Source: Ciceribacter sichuanensis
GTDB lineage: Bacteria > Pseudomonadota > Alphaproteobacteria > Rhizobiales > Rhizobiaceae
DNA: 64,000 bases
Reading direction: 5' to 3'
Assembly (NCBI RefSeq): GCF_024055605.1
Contig: NZ_JAMXLX010000004.1
Coordinates: 1 to 64,000 of the forward strand
Shown piece after piece: positions 1 to 8,271 of this stretch (its first letter is position 1; the number at the start of each line of letters is the position of its first letter). A model generated the notes under the pieces. That model did no database searches. It was not told where the DNA came from and worked only from the letters and a program-made list of their open reading frames with translations. Both the position numbers and the translations under genes were made by a program.

Positions 1-1
1 T

Positions 2-100
2 AACCTGAACCGCCCGCACACGAGCCTCAACGGCTTGACCCCTTACGAGTTTGCAACCCGGTCCACACACGACCAGAACATGAACAGAGCTAACTTATAA
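2..100 (+). pseudogene. IS3-family transposase, C-terminal fragment cut by window edge
   Basis: An open frame enters from the left edge and stops at 98-100. It reads the end of an IS3-family OrfB (DDE integrase): asparagine-leucine-asparagine, then RPHTSLNGLTPYEFA, the conserved motif near the C terminus of these transposases. About 32 residues are visible. Whether the upstream part is intact cannot be seen. It runs head to head with the opposite-strand IS3 remnant that follows, so two different IS3 copies abut here. Confidence 0.75.
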
Positions 101-929
101 ACGCGGACAATCCGGGGAGCAGGTCACATGCTGCCTGTTTTTCCATAGCCATTTTCATTGCGAATTCACTGGGTGTGGCGTTGCCCAATGAAGAGTGCGG
201 TCTGTTGCTGTTGTAATCCTCCCTCCATGCGGTGATGGCGGCGCGGGCTTGAGCGAGTGACGAGAACAGGGTCCTCGTTGAGGCATTCGTCGCGGAAGCT
301 GCCGCGTTGAAGCTTTCGACGAAGCCGTTTTGCATCGACTTGCTGGGGGCGATGTCGTGCCATTCGACCTGTGTTTCCTGACACCATTTGAGAATGGCCA
401 TGCTGGTCATCTCCGTGCCGTTGTCAGAGAAAATCGTCATAGGCTTTCCCCGTCCGGCAATGAGGCTGTCCAGCTCGCGGGAGAGCCGTCCGCCCGACAG
501 GGACGTGTCGGCGACCGGACACAGGCATTGGCGGGTAAAGTCGTCGACGATGGCCAGCACCCGAAAGCGGCGGCCGTCCGTGAAGGCGTCACTGACGAAG
601 TCCAGGCTCATGACGTGGATGCGGCGGTAGCCGAAGCGACGGCGTTCGGACGCCACATTCTTCATCGCCTCACGAATGGACGCATCGTCAGGCCGCACGC
701 TGCGATATCTTATGCTTGACCGATCAAACGATAGAACTTCTCACGCCCAACGCTGGCTCACCCCATGCTGCGCACAGATGTGGACCACCGCATCCCGCTT
801 CACATCGGGCGTCACCATTTTCTTGAAGCGACATCCTTCAGGATCGCGTTGTCCAGCATGGCCTCGGCCAAAAGCTCCTTCAGCTTGGCGTTCTCGTCCT
901 CGAGCGCCTTCAGCTTGCGGGCATCGTTC

Positions 930-968
930 AGCGGGCAAATGATTCACTGGATCATTTGCTTTTCCGCT
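930..968. repeat. 39-bp palindromic repeat inserted in IS3 orfA remnant
   Basis: Outer arms AGCGG/CCGCT and inner arms GCAAATGAT/ATCATTTGC surround a 7-base centre, so the segment can fold into one long hairpin. It lies inside the orfA remnant, between the codons for YGGMD and ARKLKALEDEN, which adjoin closely in intact relatives. It therefore looks like a small palindromic element that entered the dead IS. Similar short palindromes are scattered in rhizobial genomes (family knowledge; not checked here). Confidence 0.6.
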
Positions 969-997
969 TCACCGTCCATGCCGCCATACTGCGGATT

Positions 998-1022
998 CGC
1001 CACTGAGCTTGAACCAGTGGCG
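998..1022. repeat. Second short palindrome in IS3 orfA remnant
   Basis: Perfect 8-bp arms CGCCACTG/CAGTGGCG flank a 9-base loop. The neighbouring bases carry a further partial copy of the CCACTGG core. It lies between the orfA codons for DATFYQ and YGGMD, where intact relatives have only a few codons (WKAKF or similar), so it looks like an extra insertion. Its boundaries are approximate. Confidence 0.45.
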
Positions 1023-1230
1023 CTTCCAGTGGCTCACTATTGGTAGAAGGTTGCATCCGAGATGCCGTGCTTGCGGAACACATCCGCCGTCTTCGCACCG
1101 TTCACCAGGGCTCACCCTGCTCATTCAATATCCCAATGATCTGTTCTTCGTGAACCGCAAACGCTTCATGCCCTCCGTCTCCTCAGGGTGACGGACCCAA
1201 CCCAAATTTGGAGAAAGATCAGGGCCTCAG

Positions 1231-1442
1231 GTCAACACTGTCGAGCGAACAATCCGGCCGACAGCCTCAAATCGCAAGAACGCCCTCTTCGCGGGGCACG
1301 ATGCAGGAGTGGGGAACTGGGCGACCATCGCCTCGCTCATCGAAACCCGCAAGCTCAACGCTGTCGATCCGTTCGCCTACCTGTCCGCCACACCTACCGC
1401 TATCGTCAACGGCCCGAGCAGAGCCAGATCGACGATGATCCT
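1231..1442 (+). pseudogene. IS66-family transposase, C-terminal remnant
   Basis: The frame reads VNTVERTIRPTASNRKNALF, then AGHDAGVGNWATIASLIETR and KLNAVDPFAYLSATPTAIVNG. This is the typical C-terminal part of the large IS66 transposase (TnpC). The last conserved block (QSQIDD, before the usual LLPW) is out of frame with the rest, so a small indel lies near 1405. No upstream TnpC, TnpA or TnpB sequence is left; the match begins abruptly about 60 bases after the IS3 remnant. It is a dead tail and supports repeated IS traffic at this edge of the polysaccharide locus. Confidence 0.8.
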
Positions 1443-1477
1443 GCTAGCGAAAGGCTTCCCTCCGGAAAGCTCTCAGA

Positions 1478-2413
1478 TCAGGCGTCGGTATGCTGTGCGA
1501 GGAAGTCGGCGTAAGTGAGCGCTATACCTGCCTTCAGGGACGTTTGGGCGGTCCATCCATATGACTTCATCTTTTCGACACTGAGCAATTTGCGTGGCGT
1601 TCCATCCGGCTTGGAGCCGTCATAGACAATCTCTCCGCCGAAGCCGACCACTTCCATGACGGTTTCCGCGAGTTGTCTTACGGTGACATCCTCACCCGTT
1701 CCGATGTTCAGCGGGCCTTCGTCGATTCCCGTCTCCATCAGAAAAACGCAGGCATCCGCCATGTCGTCTACATACAAAAATTCACGCATGGGCCTACCCG
1801 AACCCCATACGACCAGTTGGCTATCGCCGCGCAGCTTTGCCTCGTGAGCCTTGCGAATAAGCGCTGGAAGGACGTGGCTGTTGTTCAGGTCATAGTTGTC
1901 GTTCGGACCATAGAGATTGGTTGGCATAACGGAGTTGTAGTGTCGGTTATGCTGACGATTGTAGCTCTCGCACAACTTCAAGCCGGCAATCTTCGCGATT
2001 GCATAAGGTTCGTTTGTCGATTCCAGGGGTGCGGTGAGCAGGTACTCCTCCCGGATCGGCTGCGGACAATCTCTAGGATAGATGCAGCTTGAGCCGAGAA
2101 ACAACATGCGCTGGACATCTGCCTGATGGGCAGCCTCAACGACGTTCGCCTCAATCATGAGGTTCTGATAGATGAAGTCGGCACGATAGACGTTGTTTGC
2201 ATGGATGCCGCCAACTTTTGCGGCCGCCATAAAAATGTACTCGGGCTTCTCATGAAGGAGGAAGTCCGTAACGGCGCTCTGGTTTACGAGATCGAGTTCG
2301 TTGTGCGTCCGCGTAACAATGTTCGTGTATCCGCTCGCGCGGAGGCGTCGCACGATGGCGGACCCCACCATTCCGCGATGTCCGGCAACATAAATTTTCG
2401 CGTTCTTGTCCAT
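1478..2413 (-). CDS. fcl: GDP-L-fucose synthase
   Basis: This is the bifunctional 3,5-epimerase/4-reductase that turns GDP-4-keto-6-deoxymannose into GDP-L-fucose with NADPH. The 311-residue protein has the normal length for the family. It shows the Rossmann nucleotide motif GHRGMVGS at residues 11-18, the catalytic SSC block at 108-110 and the YAIAK (YxxxK) pair at 137-141, all of the extended SDR type. The gene lies four bases after gmd on the same strand, so the two are almost surely one operon supplying GDP-fucose to the polysaccharide locus on the other side of the IS3 element. IS66 and IS3 remnants lie just downstream of its stop. Confidence 0.95.
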   Translation of the reverse strand: MDKNAKIYVAGHRGMVGSAIVRRLRASGYTNIVTRTHNELDLVNQSAVTDFLLHEKPEYIFMAAAKVGGIHANNVYRADFIYQNLMIEANVVEAAHQADVQRMLFLGSSCIYPRDCPQPIREEYLLTAPLESTNEPYAIAKIAGLKLCESYNRQHNRHYNSVMPTNLYGPNDNYDLNNSHVLPALIRKAHEAKLRGDSQLVVWGSGRPMREFLYVDDMADACVFLMETGIDEGPLNIGTGEDVTVRQLAETVMEVVGFGGEIVYDGSKPDGTPRKLLSVEKMKSYGWTAQTSLKAGIALTYADFLAQHTDA

Positions 2414-2417
2414 TTTG

Positions 2418-3512
2418 TTACTCGTGATAGTCGTAGGCGGAGAAACCGTGCTTCTTCACAAGTTCATCGCGCTCTGCGGCCTTGAGATCATCGCGCATCA
2501 TTTCGGCGACAAGCTCATGGAAAGTGATTTTTGGCACCCAGCCAAGCTTCTCCTTCGCCTTGGTTGGGTCGCCAAGCAGGGTCTCGACTTCGGTCGGGCG
2601 GAAATATCGCGGATCAACCGCGACGATGCACTTGCCGTTCGCGTCGTATCCCTTTTCATCGACGCCTTCGCCCTGCCAGGTGATTGCGATATCGATTTCC
2701 TTGGCGGCCGCATTCACGAATTCTCGCACACTATACTGAACCCCCGTCGCAATGACGAAATCTTCCGGCACTTCCTGTTGCAGCATCATCCACTGCATCT
2801 CGACGTAATCTTTTGCGTGACCCCAGTCACGCTTGGCATCAAGATTTCCGAGATAGAGACAGTCCTGCAGGCCAAGCTTGATGCGCGCCAGTGCGCGCGT
2901 GATCTTGCGGGTAACAAAGGTTTCACCCCGAACGGGGCTTTCATGATTGAAGAGGATCCCGTTGCATGCGTAGATGCCATAAGCCTCGCGATAATTCACT
3001 GTTATCCAGTAAGCGTATAGTTTTGCCACTGCATAAGGCGAACGCGGATAGAACGGCGTGGTTTCACGCTGCGGAATTTCCTGCACGAGTCCGTAGAGCT
3101 CTGATGTTGAAGCCTGATAGAAGCGTGTCTTCTTCTCAAGCCCGAGAATACGTATTGCCTCAAGGATTCTCAGAGCACCCAAGGCATCGGAGTTCGCGGT
3201 GTACTCCGGTTCCTCGAATGATACGGCAACATGTGACTGTGCAGCCAGATTGTAGATTTCGTCCGGCTGAACTTGCTGGATAATGCGTACCAGACTCGAT
3301 GAATCCGTCATGTCGCCGTAATGCAGTACCAGCCGACGATCCTGATCGTGCGGATCCTGGTAAAGATGATCGATACGATCAGTATTAAACAGCGAAGAGC
3401 GGCGCTTGATTCCGTGAACCTTGTACCCTTTTTCCAGCAGCAGTTCGGCGAGATAGGAACCATCCTGGCCGGTAACGCCCGTGATCAGAGCTGTTTTTTG
3501 TTTTGCGTTCAT
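2418..3512 (-). CDS. gmd: GDP-mannose 4,6-dehydratase
   Basis: This enzyme converts GDP-D-mannose to GDP-4-keto-6-deoxy-D-mannose, the step before fcl. The extended SDR fold is clear: GVTGQDG at residues 12-18, the TSE catalytic triplet at about 136-138 and YAVAK at 160-164. I chose the ATG at 3512 because GAGGAG lies nine bases upstream. A start 36 bases earlier is open but lacks a ribosome site and adds residues not usual for the family. The result is 364 residues, normal for Gmd. It heads the gmd-fcl operon, and the space up to the IS3 element (3513-3736) should hold its promoter, though I see no convincing -35/-10 pair. Confidence 0.95.
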   Translation of the reverse strand: MNAKQKTALITGVTGQDGSYLAELLLEKGYKVHGIKRRSSLFNTDRIDHLYQDPHDQDRRLVLHYGDMTDSSSLVRIIQQVQPDEIYNLAAQSHVAVSFEEPEYTANSDALGALRILEAIRILGLEKKTRFYQASTSELYGLVQEIPQRETTPFYPRSPYAVAKLYAYWITVNYREAYGIYACNGILFNHESPVRGETFVTRKITRALARIKLGLQDCLYLGNLDAKRDWGHAKDYVEMQWMMLQQEVPEDFVIATGVQYSVREFVNAAAKEIDIAITWQGEGVDEKGYDANGKCIVAVDPRYFRPTEVETLLGDPTKAKEKLGWVPKITFHELVAEMMRDDLKAAERDELVKKHGFSAYDYHE

Positions 3513-3736
3513 AGCCGTCAATCTCCTCTCGATTGCCGCCTCTTGCACTCAACTCAAGCCAAAGGTAGGCGTCAAACGGGCAATTTTTCAATATGGGTTG
3601 CCTTTAGCGGAAAGAATACAGATCGTCCAGCCATGGGTGGAGAGGTGGGTGCCCACCGGCTTGTTGCTGCACAGATAGTCAGTTCTTCGGTCGTTTCGGT
3701 AATCGGCGACTCAATTGTGGAGTCGCGGGAAATCTT

Positions 3737-3763
3737 TGAACCGCCCCGGGTTTGCCAGAGGCT
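3737..3763 (+). repeat. Left terminal inverted repeat of the IS3 element
   Basis: This 27-bp end begins TGAACCGCCCCGGGTTTG. It pairs with the right end with three mismatches, at positions 9, 19 and 21. The transposase start lies 26 bases inside it. Confidence 0.85.
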
Positions 3764-3789
3764 CCAACTTCTGAGCAAGTGGAGCCGAT

Positions 3790-5034
3790 ATGAGCAAGAC
3801 AACGAACAAGTTTTCACCCGAAGTCCGCGCCCGAGCAGAGCGGATGGTTTTGGATAACCAAGGCGAATATTCCTCGCGATGGGCAGCGGTCTCCTCGATC
3901 GCCGCCAAGATCGGCTGCACGGCGCAGGCGCTCAATGAATGGGTGAAGAAGGCGGAAGTGGACGATGGTTTACGGCCCGGCCTGCCGAGTGATGTGGCCG
4001 AGAAGATGAAGGCCCTGGAGCGGGAGAACCGCGAGCTTCGTCAGGCCAACGAGATATTGCGCAAGGCGTCTGCTCATTTCGCCCAGGCGGAAGCTCGACC
4101 GCCCCTTCAAACGAAGATTTCGTTCATCGACGAACACCGTGGCGTGTTCGGGGTCGAGCCGATCTGCAGGCTTTTGCCGATTGCCCCGTCAACCTACTAC
4201 GAGAACGTCGCCAAGCGTCTGGATGTGGATCGCCTGTCGGTCCGAGCCCGCAGCGACATTAACCTGAAGATCGAGATACGCGGGGTGTTCAATGAGAACT
4301 TCCAGGTCTATGGCGTGCGCAAGGTCTGGCGGCAATTGAAGCGGGAAGGCTTCGACATCGCCCGCTGCACTGTCGCTCGGCTTATCAGGGTAATGGGGCT
4401 GCGGGGCATCATTCGCGGCAAACCGATCCGCACGACGATCAGCGATAAGGCTGCTCCATGCCCACTCGACCGGGTGAACCGACACTTCTGTGCGCCAGCG
4501 CCAAACATGTTGTGGCTTTCCGATTTCACCTATGTGGCGACCTAGCAGGGCTTCGTCTACGTGGCTTTCGTCATTGATGCTTTCGCTCGCCGTATCGTCG
4601 GCTGGCGGGCACGCCGGACTGCTCATGCGGGTTCTGTGCTCGATGCCCTCGACCAGGCACCGCATGACCGGCGGCCCGTCTATCGTGGCGGGCTGGTTCA
4701 TCATTGCGACCGCGGCTCGCAATATGTGTCCATTCGCTATTCCGAACGATTGGCCGAGGGGGGCATCGAGCCGTCTATCGGGAGTGTCGACGATTCCTAC
4801 TACAACGCTCTCGCTGAAACGATCAACGGTCTTTACAAGGCCGAGGTCATCCATCGGCGAGGATCGTGGCGAAGCTTCGAAGCCGTGGAGTTTGCAACGC
4901 TGGAATGGGTCGACTGGTTCAACAGCCGCCGTCTTCTGGAGCCAATAGGCAACATACCGCCAGCCGAAGCCGAGGATAGCCTCCGACAAACCCGGTGCGG
5001 TTCAGTGCAATCCCTAGTTTTGGTCCGTGGTTGA
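3790..5034 (+). pseudogene. IS3-family transposase, OrfA and OrfB in one frame with an internal amber
   Basis: The frame opens [19 protein letters not shown] (OrfA helix-turn-helix) and carries a leucine-zipper-like stretch ([19 protein letters not shown]). It runs without a shift into OrfB ([20 protein letters not shown]), although relatives keep OrfA and OrfB in different frames joined by programmed frameshifting. The integrase triad is recognisable: D in [11 protein letters not shown] in HHCDRGSQY, E in ALAETINGLYK. A TAG at 4543-4545 replaces the tryptophan expected before QGFVYVAF, cutting the catalytic core in two. The C terminus runs through the right inverted repeat to 5034 instead of ending normally. 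The copy should be inactive unless the stop is suppressed. Confidence 0.85.
4978..5004 (-). repeat. Right terminal inverted repeat of the IS3 element
   Basis: Read on the minus strand this begins TGAACCGCACCGGGTTTG and mirrors the left end. It follows directly on the OrfB codons PPAEAED, so the usual last residues of OrfB and the short spacer found in relatives seem to be missing. Confidence 0.8.
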
Positions 5035-5139
5035 TCGATTTTTGGTATCAAGATTCCCTGAAAAATCATCATCGGTTGAACTTGGTCACCAGATTGACTA
5101 GCTTTTCGCCGCTTTTGCAGATTAGAAGGCGGCTGAAAA

Positions 5140-6813
5140 TTGCTCCGTCTTGAGCTTGTCAGTTTGGGTACAGACTTGAAAACTTTTAGAGCGCGTCTTC
5201 TCCGGCATGTCCGTACAAGGTCTTCAGCGCGTCCGTCATGGAAGAAGATCATAGCGAGAGGTTCTCCGAATGCGGAGAAATCGGGACCATCGGTGCTTAT
5301 TGCTACCAGCACCGGCTCGAATTGGCCTCTCAGTGGGTTTGAAAGCGTCTTGTCGGTTGCGCTGCAGCTGAGAGGTTGCAAGGTCACGGTCTTGCTGTGT
5401 GATGGCGTTCTCGCCGCCTGTCAGGAGTGTGACTTGCGGACACTTCCTGAAAGGCAACTCATTGCGAATGGGCCATCGCCACTTTGCTCCACTTGCGCGA
5501 AGCCCGCATCTGAAATGTTTCGGGAGGCGGAGATACCGCTCCTGTATTACAGCCAGTTCATTTCGGAAGCAGATCAGCGGGAAATCGATGACATTGTGGA
5601 AGGACTCGATGACGGCGTGTTGTCAGGCTTCTCGTGGCATGGTGTGCCGGTCGGTGAGCATGCGAGGGCCGGTGCTTTGCGCTATTACGGCTCGGGAACA
5701 TTGGAAAACGAGGCGGGCGGCGGCGCCATCCTGCGTCGCTACTTGAAGGCTTCTATGCAAAGTGTTCGCGTCATGGAGAACCTGCTCACCTCACAGACCT
5801 TTGACAGAGTTGTCTTTCATCACGGAATCTACGTTCCGCAAGGTGCGGTCGGTGACGTCTGTCGCAAGTTCGAGGTTCCGGTGGTAAACTGGAATCTAGC
5901 CTATCGCGAGCGTTCTGTTCTCTTTAGCCATCATGACACTTACCATCGCTCGATGATTGCAGAGCCGAGTGAATCTTGGCAAACCCTTCCGTTTACGGAG
6001 CGCGATGAGACAGAAATCGTCGATTACATAAAGTCACGGCGCTCTGGCAGTAACGACTGGATTAGCTTCCAGAGTGAGAGGAGCGCGTCGCAAGATCCTT
6101 TCGAAGGTCTCGATATCGATTCGCAGAAGCCCGTTTTCGGGCTGCTGACCAATGTCATGTGGGACGCTCAGCTGCATTTCAAGGCGAACGCCTTCTCATC
6201 CATGCTGGAATGGCTCTATGAGACTGTCGACTATTTCCGGATGCGGACAGACATTCAGTTGCTGATCCGGATTCATCCGGCCGAGGTTCTGGGGAGCGTG
6301 CCTTCGCGGCAGAAGGTTTCTGACTTGCTCACGGCACGCTACGGTAGCCTGCCCGAAACCATCAAGATCGTGGAGCCAGATGATCCGCGAAACACTTATC
6401 TACTGATGGAGCGCTGTCGCGCGGTCCTCGTCTACGGTACCAAAATGGCGATCGAGTTGCCTTGCCTGGGCATCACCACCATCGTGGCCGGCGAGGCGTG
6501 GGCGCGTAACAAGGGATTTACGGTCGATATTAGTTCGAAAGAGAACTACGCGGAATTGCTGGCGGAATTGCCCGCTATCCCGTGTCTGACCGCCGACCAG
6601 ATACGCCTCGCCCGTCACTATGCTCACTATCTGTTTTTTCGGCGCATGATCCCGTTGGGGTTTGCCGAAAAGCGCCATCGTCTGACGCCAGTCGCCTATA
6701 ACGTTGAAACGCTCCAGTCGCTGCTGCCTGGAAAAGACGCGGGGCTTGACTGTCTGTGCAATGGCATCATGAATCTCACCCCCTTTGTCATGAGAGCAGG
6801 GGCTGAGAAGTGA
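5140..6813 (+). CDS. Capsule-synthesis-like protein, paralogue 1 (putative glycosyltransferase)
   Basis: I do not recognise an assigned function. The 557-residue protein is a clear paralogue of the one at 8272-9975. Shared blocks include LIATS near residue 53, VGEHARAGALRY at 171-182, HGIYVPQG at 228-235, a VVNW...AYR...FSHHDTYH stretch at 248-269, LLTNVMWDAQLHFKANAF at 335-352, IRIHPAE at 376-382, YGTKMAIEL at 432-440 and VAGEAWARNKG at 449-459. The C-terminal half resembles KpsC/KpsS-type capsule-synthesis transferases (inference). Five cysteines cluster in the N-terminal half: C87, C94, C97 and the C116-x-x-C119 pair. No membrane segment or signal is visible, so it is probably cytoplasmic. 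The TTG start at 5140 is uncertain; the IS3 element ends 135 bases upstream and may have altered its promoter. It overlaps the next gene by four bases. Confidence 0.7.
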   Translation: MLRLELVSLGTDLKTFRARLLRHVRTRSSARPSWKKIIARGSPNAEKSGPSVLIATSTGSNWPLSGFESVLSVALQLRGCKVTVLLCDGVLAACQECDLRTLPERQLIANGPSPLCSTCAKPASEMFREAEIPLLYYSQFISEADQREIDDIVEGLDDGVLSGFSWHGVPVGEHARAGALRYYGSGTLENEAGGGAILRRYLKASMQSVRVMENLLTSQTFDRVVFHHGIYVPQGAVGDVCRKFEVPVVNWNLAYRERSVLFSHHDTYHRSMIAEPSESWQTLPFTERDETEIVDYIKSRRSGSNDWISFQSERSASQDPFEGLDIDSQKPVFGLLTNVMWDAQLHFKANAFSSMLEWLYETVDYFRMRTDIQLLIRIHPAEVLGSVPSRQKVSDLLTARYGSLPETIKIVEPDDPRNTYLLMERCRAVLVYGTKMAIELPCLGITTIVAGEAWARNKGFTVDISSKENYAELLAELPAIPCLTADQIRLARHYAHYLFFRRMIPLGFAEKRHRLTPVAYNVETLQSLLPGKDAGLDCLCNGIMNLTPFVMRAGAEK

Positions 6814-7916
6814 GCGATAAAACCCTCTCAACCCTGGTTGTCCAGGACTATTGTCAGGTGGGCGGGGGCGCTGAGCGTCTGGTCAATATTTTGTGCAGGG
6901 ATTTGCCAGACTGTGCACTCTGGACGTCGGGCGTATACGCGGACTTTCTTAGAAGTGGTGTAGGAGAAGACATCGAGGTGAAGGTTTTGGGGGAGCGCCT
7001 AGCATTCCTCCCGAGGCAGGCGCGAGCCATGTTTTCCTTCATGTTTCTCGGGCAATGTCTGCCCAAGGCTAGAAACGTCATTTACAGTGGTATCTTCGCC
7101 CCCTTGGCGGTGTCTGCGCAGCGCTCAGGAAAGCGAATATGTTATTGTCACACTCCACCCAAGTTTGCATTTGAGCAGAGTGAAAAGTACAGGCTTTCGT
7201 TCAACCTTTTCTTGCGACCGCTTTTTTCGCTCGGTGTTGCGGCTTATCGTCGAAAATACCTTCAAGCGATGCGTCGGATGGATCTCATCGTCACAAATTC
7301 GGCGAATGTTCAACGTCGCATCGACAAGTATCTGGGGCTTCCCAGCCACGTTATTTACCCGCCGGTGGATATTGATCTGTTTCGATGGATCTCTCAGGGA
7401 GATTTTTATCTTTCTCTGGGGAGGCTGGAACCGAACAAGCGTGTCGATCTTGTGGTTCAAGCCTTCCGCCAGATGCCGGACAAAAAGCTTGTTGTCGCGT
7501 CCGGTGGATCCCAACTTGAGCACATAAGGCGCCTTGCGGAGGGGGCACCCAACATCGCGGTTCTGGGTTGGGTGGATGACCAAAAGCTCGCAGAGCTGGT
7601 TGGCAGGTCGATTGCCTGCCTTTATCTCCCCGCTGACGAAGATTTCGGAATGTCCGCAGTCGAAGCCATGGCTGCTGGCAAGCCTGTGATCGCTGTCAAT
7701 GAAGGGGGCCTTGTCGAGACTATTGTTGATGGGGAAACTGGTAATTTGCTTCCCGCAGCGTTTGGGGTTGCCGAAATTTGCCAAGCGGTTGAGGCGATGG
7801 ACTGCAATAGGGCTTTGTCGATGAGGCAGGCCTGTGAAAAGCGCGCGAAAGAGTTTTCGAGGGTTCGCTTCATCGAGAATATACGGGCAATCCTGGAGCC
7901 GGATGAAACCTTGTAG
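6810..7916 (+). CDS. Glycosyltransferase family 4
   Basis: A 368-residue retaining glycosyltransferase of the GT-B fold. The N-terminal acceptor half starts with a glycine-rich loop (QVGGGAERL, residues 16-24). The C-terminal nucleotide-sugar half has LSLGRLEPNKRVD (201-213), which holds the conserved arginine and lysine, and the EX7E motif E277-E285 (EDFGMSAVE). GTG is the start, overlapping the previous stop by four bases, so the pair is translationally coupled. Its place between the two capsule-synthesis-like paralogues suggests it adds a sugar to the same glycan. The sugar and linkage cannot be read from sequence. A 355-base gap follows. Confidence 0.9.
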   Translation: MSDKTLSTLVVQDYCQVGGGAERLVNILCRDLPDCALWTSGVYADFLRSGVGEDIEVKVLGERLAFLPRQARAMFSFMFLGQCLPKARNVIYSGIFAPLAVSAQRSGKRICYCHTPPKFAFEQSEKYRLSFNLFLRPLFSLGVAAYRRKYLQAMRRMDLIVTNSANVQRRIDKYLGLPSHVIYPPVDIDLFRWISQGDFYLSLGRLEPNKRVDLVVQAFRQMPDKKLVVASGGSQLEHIRRLAEGAPNIAVLGWVDDQKLAELVGRSIACLYLPADEDFGMSAVEAMAAGKPVIAVNEGGLVETIVDGETGNLLPAAFGVAEICQAVEAMDCNRALSMRQACEKRAKEFSRVRFIENIRAILEPDETL

Positions 7917-8271
7917 TTCTTTGGCCCGGTCTTACGCTTTTGCCCCATCGTTTCATGATTGTTGACGCTGAGCCTTGTGGAGGTTTGGACAATGTCGATT
8001 TAAATGCTCGCATCTCCTCTCGGCGTCGGAGCCGGTATGCCGGCGAACATTTCGTTCGGCGCTTCGCTCAGGTCTCTCAGAAATCCGGAGGGTGTGATTT
8101 TCTGCCGATAGAAAATGTGACATCCAGCAGGAGAGACCTTATAAGCGAGAAAATGTTGAGGCACGTCCTCTTGTCCGAGCCGCGTTTTCTCGGAACCCTG
8201 CAGGCTTTAGATAAACGCGATCAATGTTCCCGATGAAGCAGGCGGGACTTTTTGCGTTACGGAGAGAAATA
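7917..8271. other. Intergenic stretch, no gene seen
   Basis: These 355 bases separate the family 4 glycosyltransferase from the second paralogue. I see no credible coding frame, tRNA or hairpin terminator. An ATG at 8224 is in frame with the next gene but lacks a ribosome site. The stretch is long for an otherwise tight operon and may hold an internal promoter, but no clear -35/-10 pair stands out. Confidence 0.5.

Larger units (their letters stand above)
90..1169 (-). pseudogene. Decayed IS3-family element (orfA and orfB remnants)
   Basis: Read on the minus strand from the ATG at 1169, the product starts MKRLRFTK, then shifts frame and continues HEEQIIGILNEQ, then GAKTADVFRKHGISDATFY, as in IS3-family OrfA with its helix-turn-helix. 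The leucine-zipper part (ARKLKALEDENAKLKELL) and a short OrfB start (VTPDVKRDAVVHICAQHG) follow in different frames. The OrfB part near 698-90 keeps the integrase core (SLDFVSDAF, IFSDNGTEM, NGFVESFN) but jumps from FGYRRIHV straight to the SLDF block. That loses the segment normally between them, roughly 40 residues by comparison with the family. Several frameshifts, the internal deletion and two palindromic insertions mean it cannot make transposase. The right boundary is taken as the OrfA start; terminal repeats were not resolved. Confidence 0.8.
3737..5004 (+). mobile_element. IS3-family insertion sequence with terminal inverted repeats
   Basis: The element is 1,268 bp. It is bounded by 27-bp imperfect inverted repeats that agree at 24 of 27 positions, both beginning TGAACCGC and ending GAGGCT. 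Inside is a single transposase frame interrupted by a stop. The flanking bases (CTT on the left, GTG on the right) show no 3- or 4-bp target duplication, so the insertion may have been followed by a deletion or rearrangement. It separates gmd-fcl from the rest of the polysaccharide genes. Confidence 0.85.

Noticed and set aside
3790..5034. Programmed stop-codon readthrough of the IS3 transposase at the amber
   Set aside because: No pseudoknot or readthrough context is visible and relatives have tryptophan there; a simple nonsense mutation is enough.
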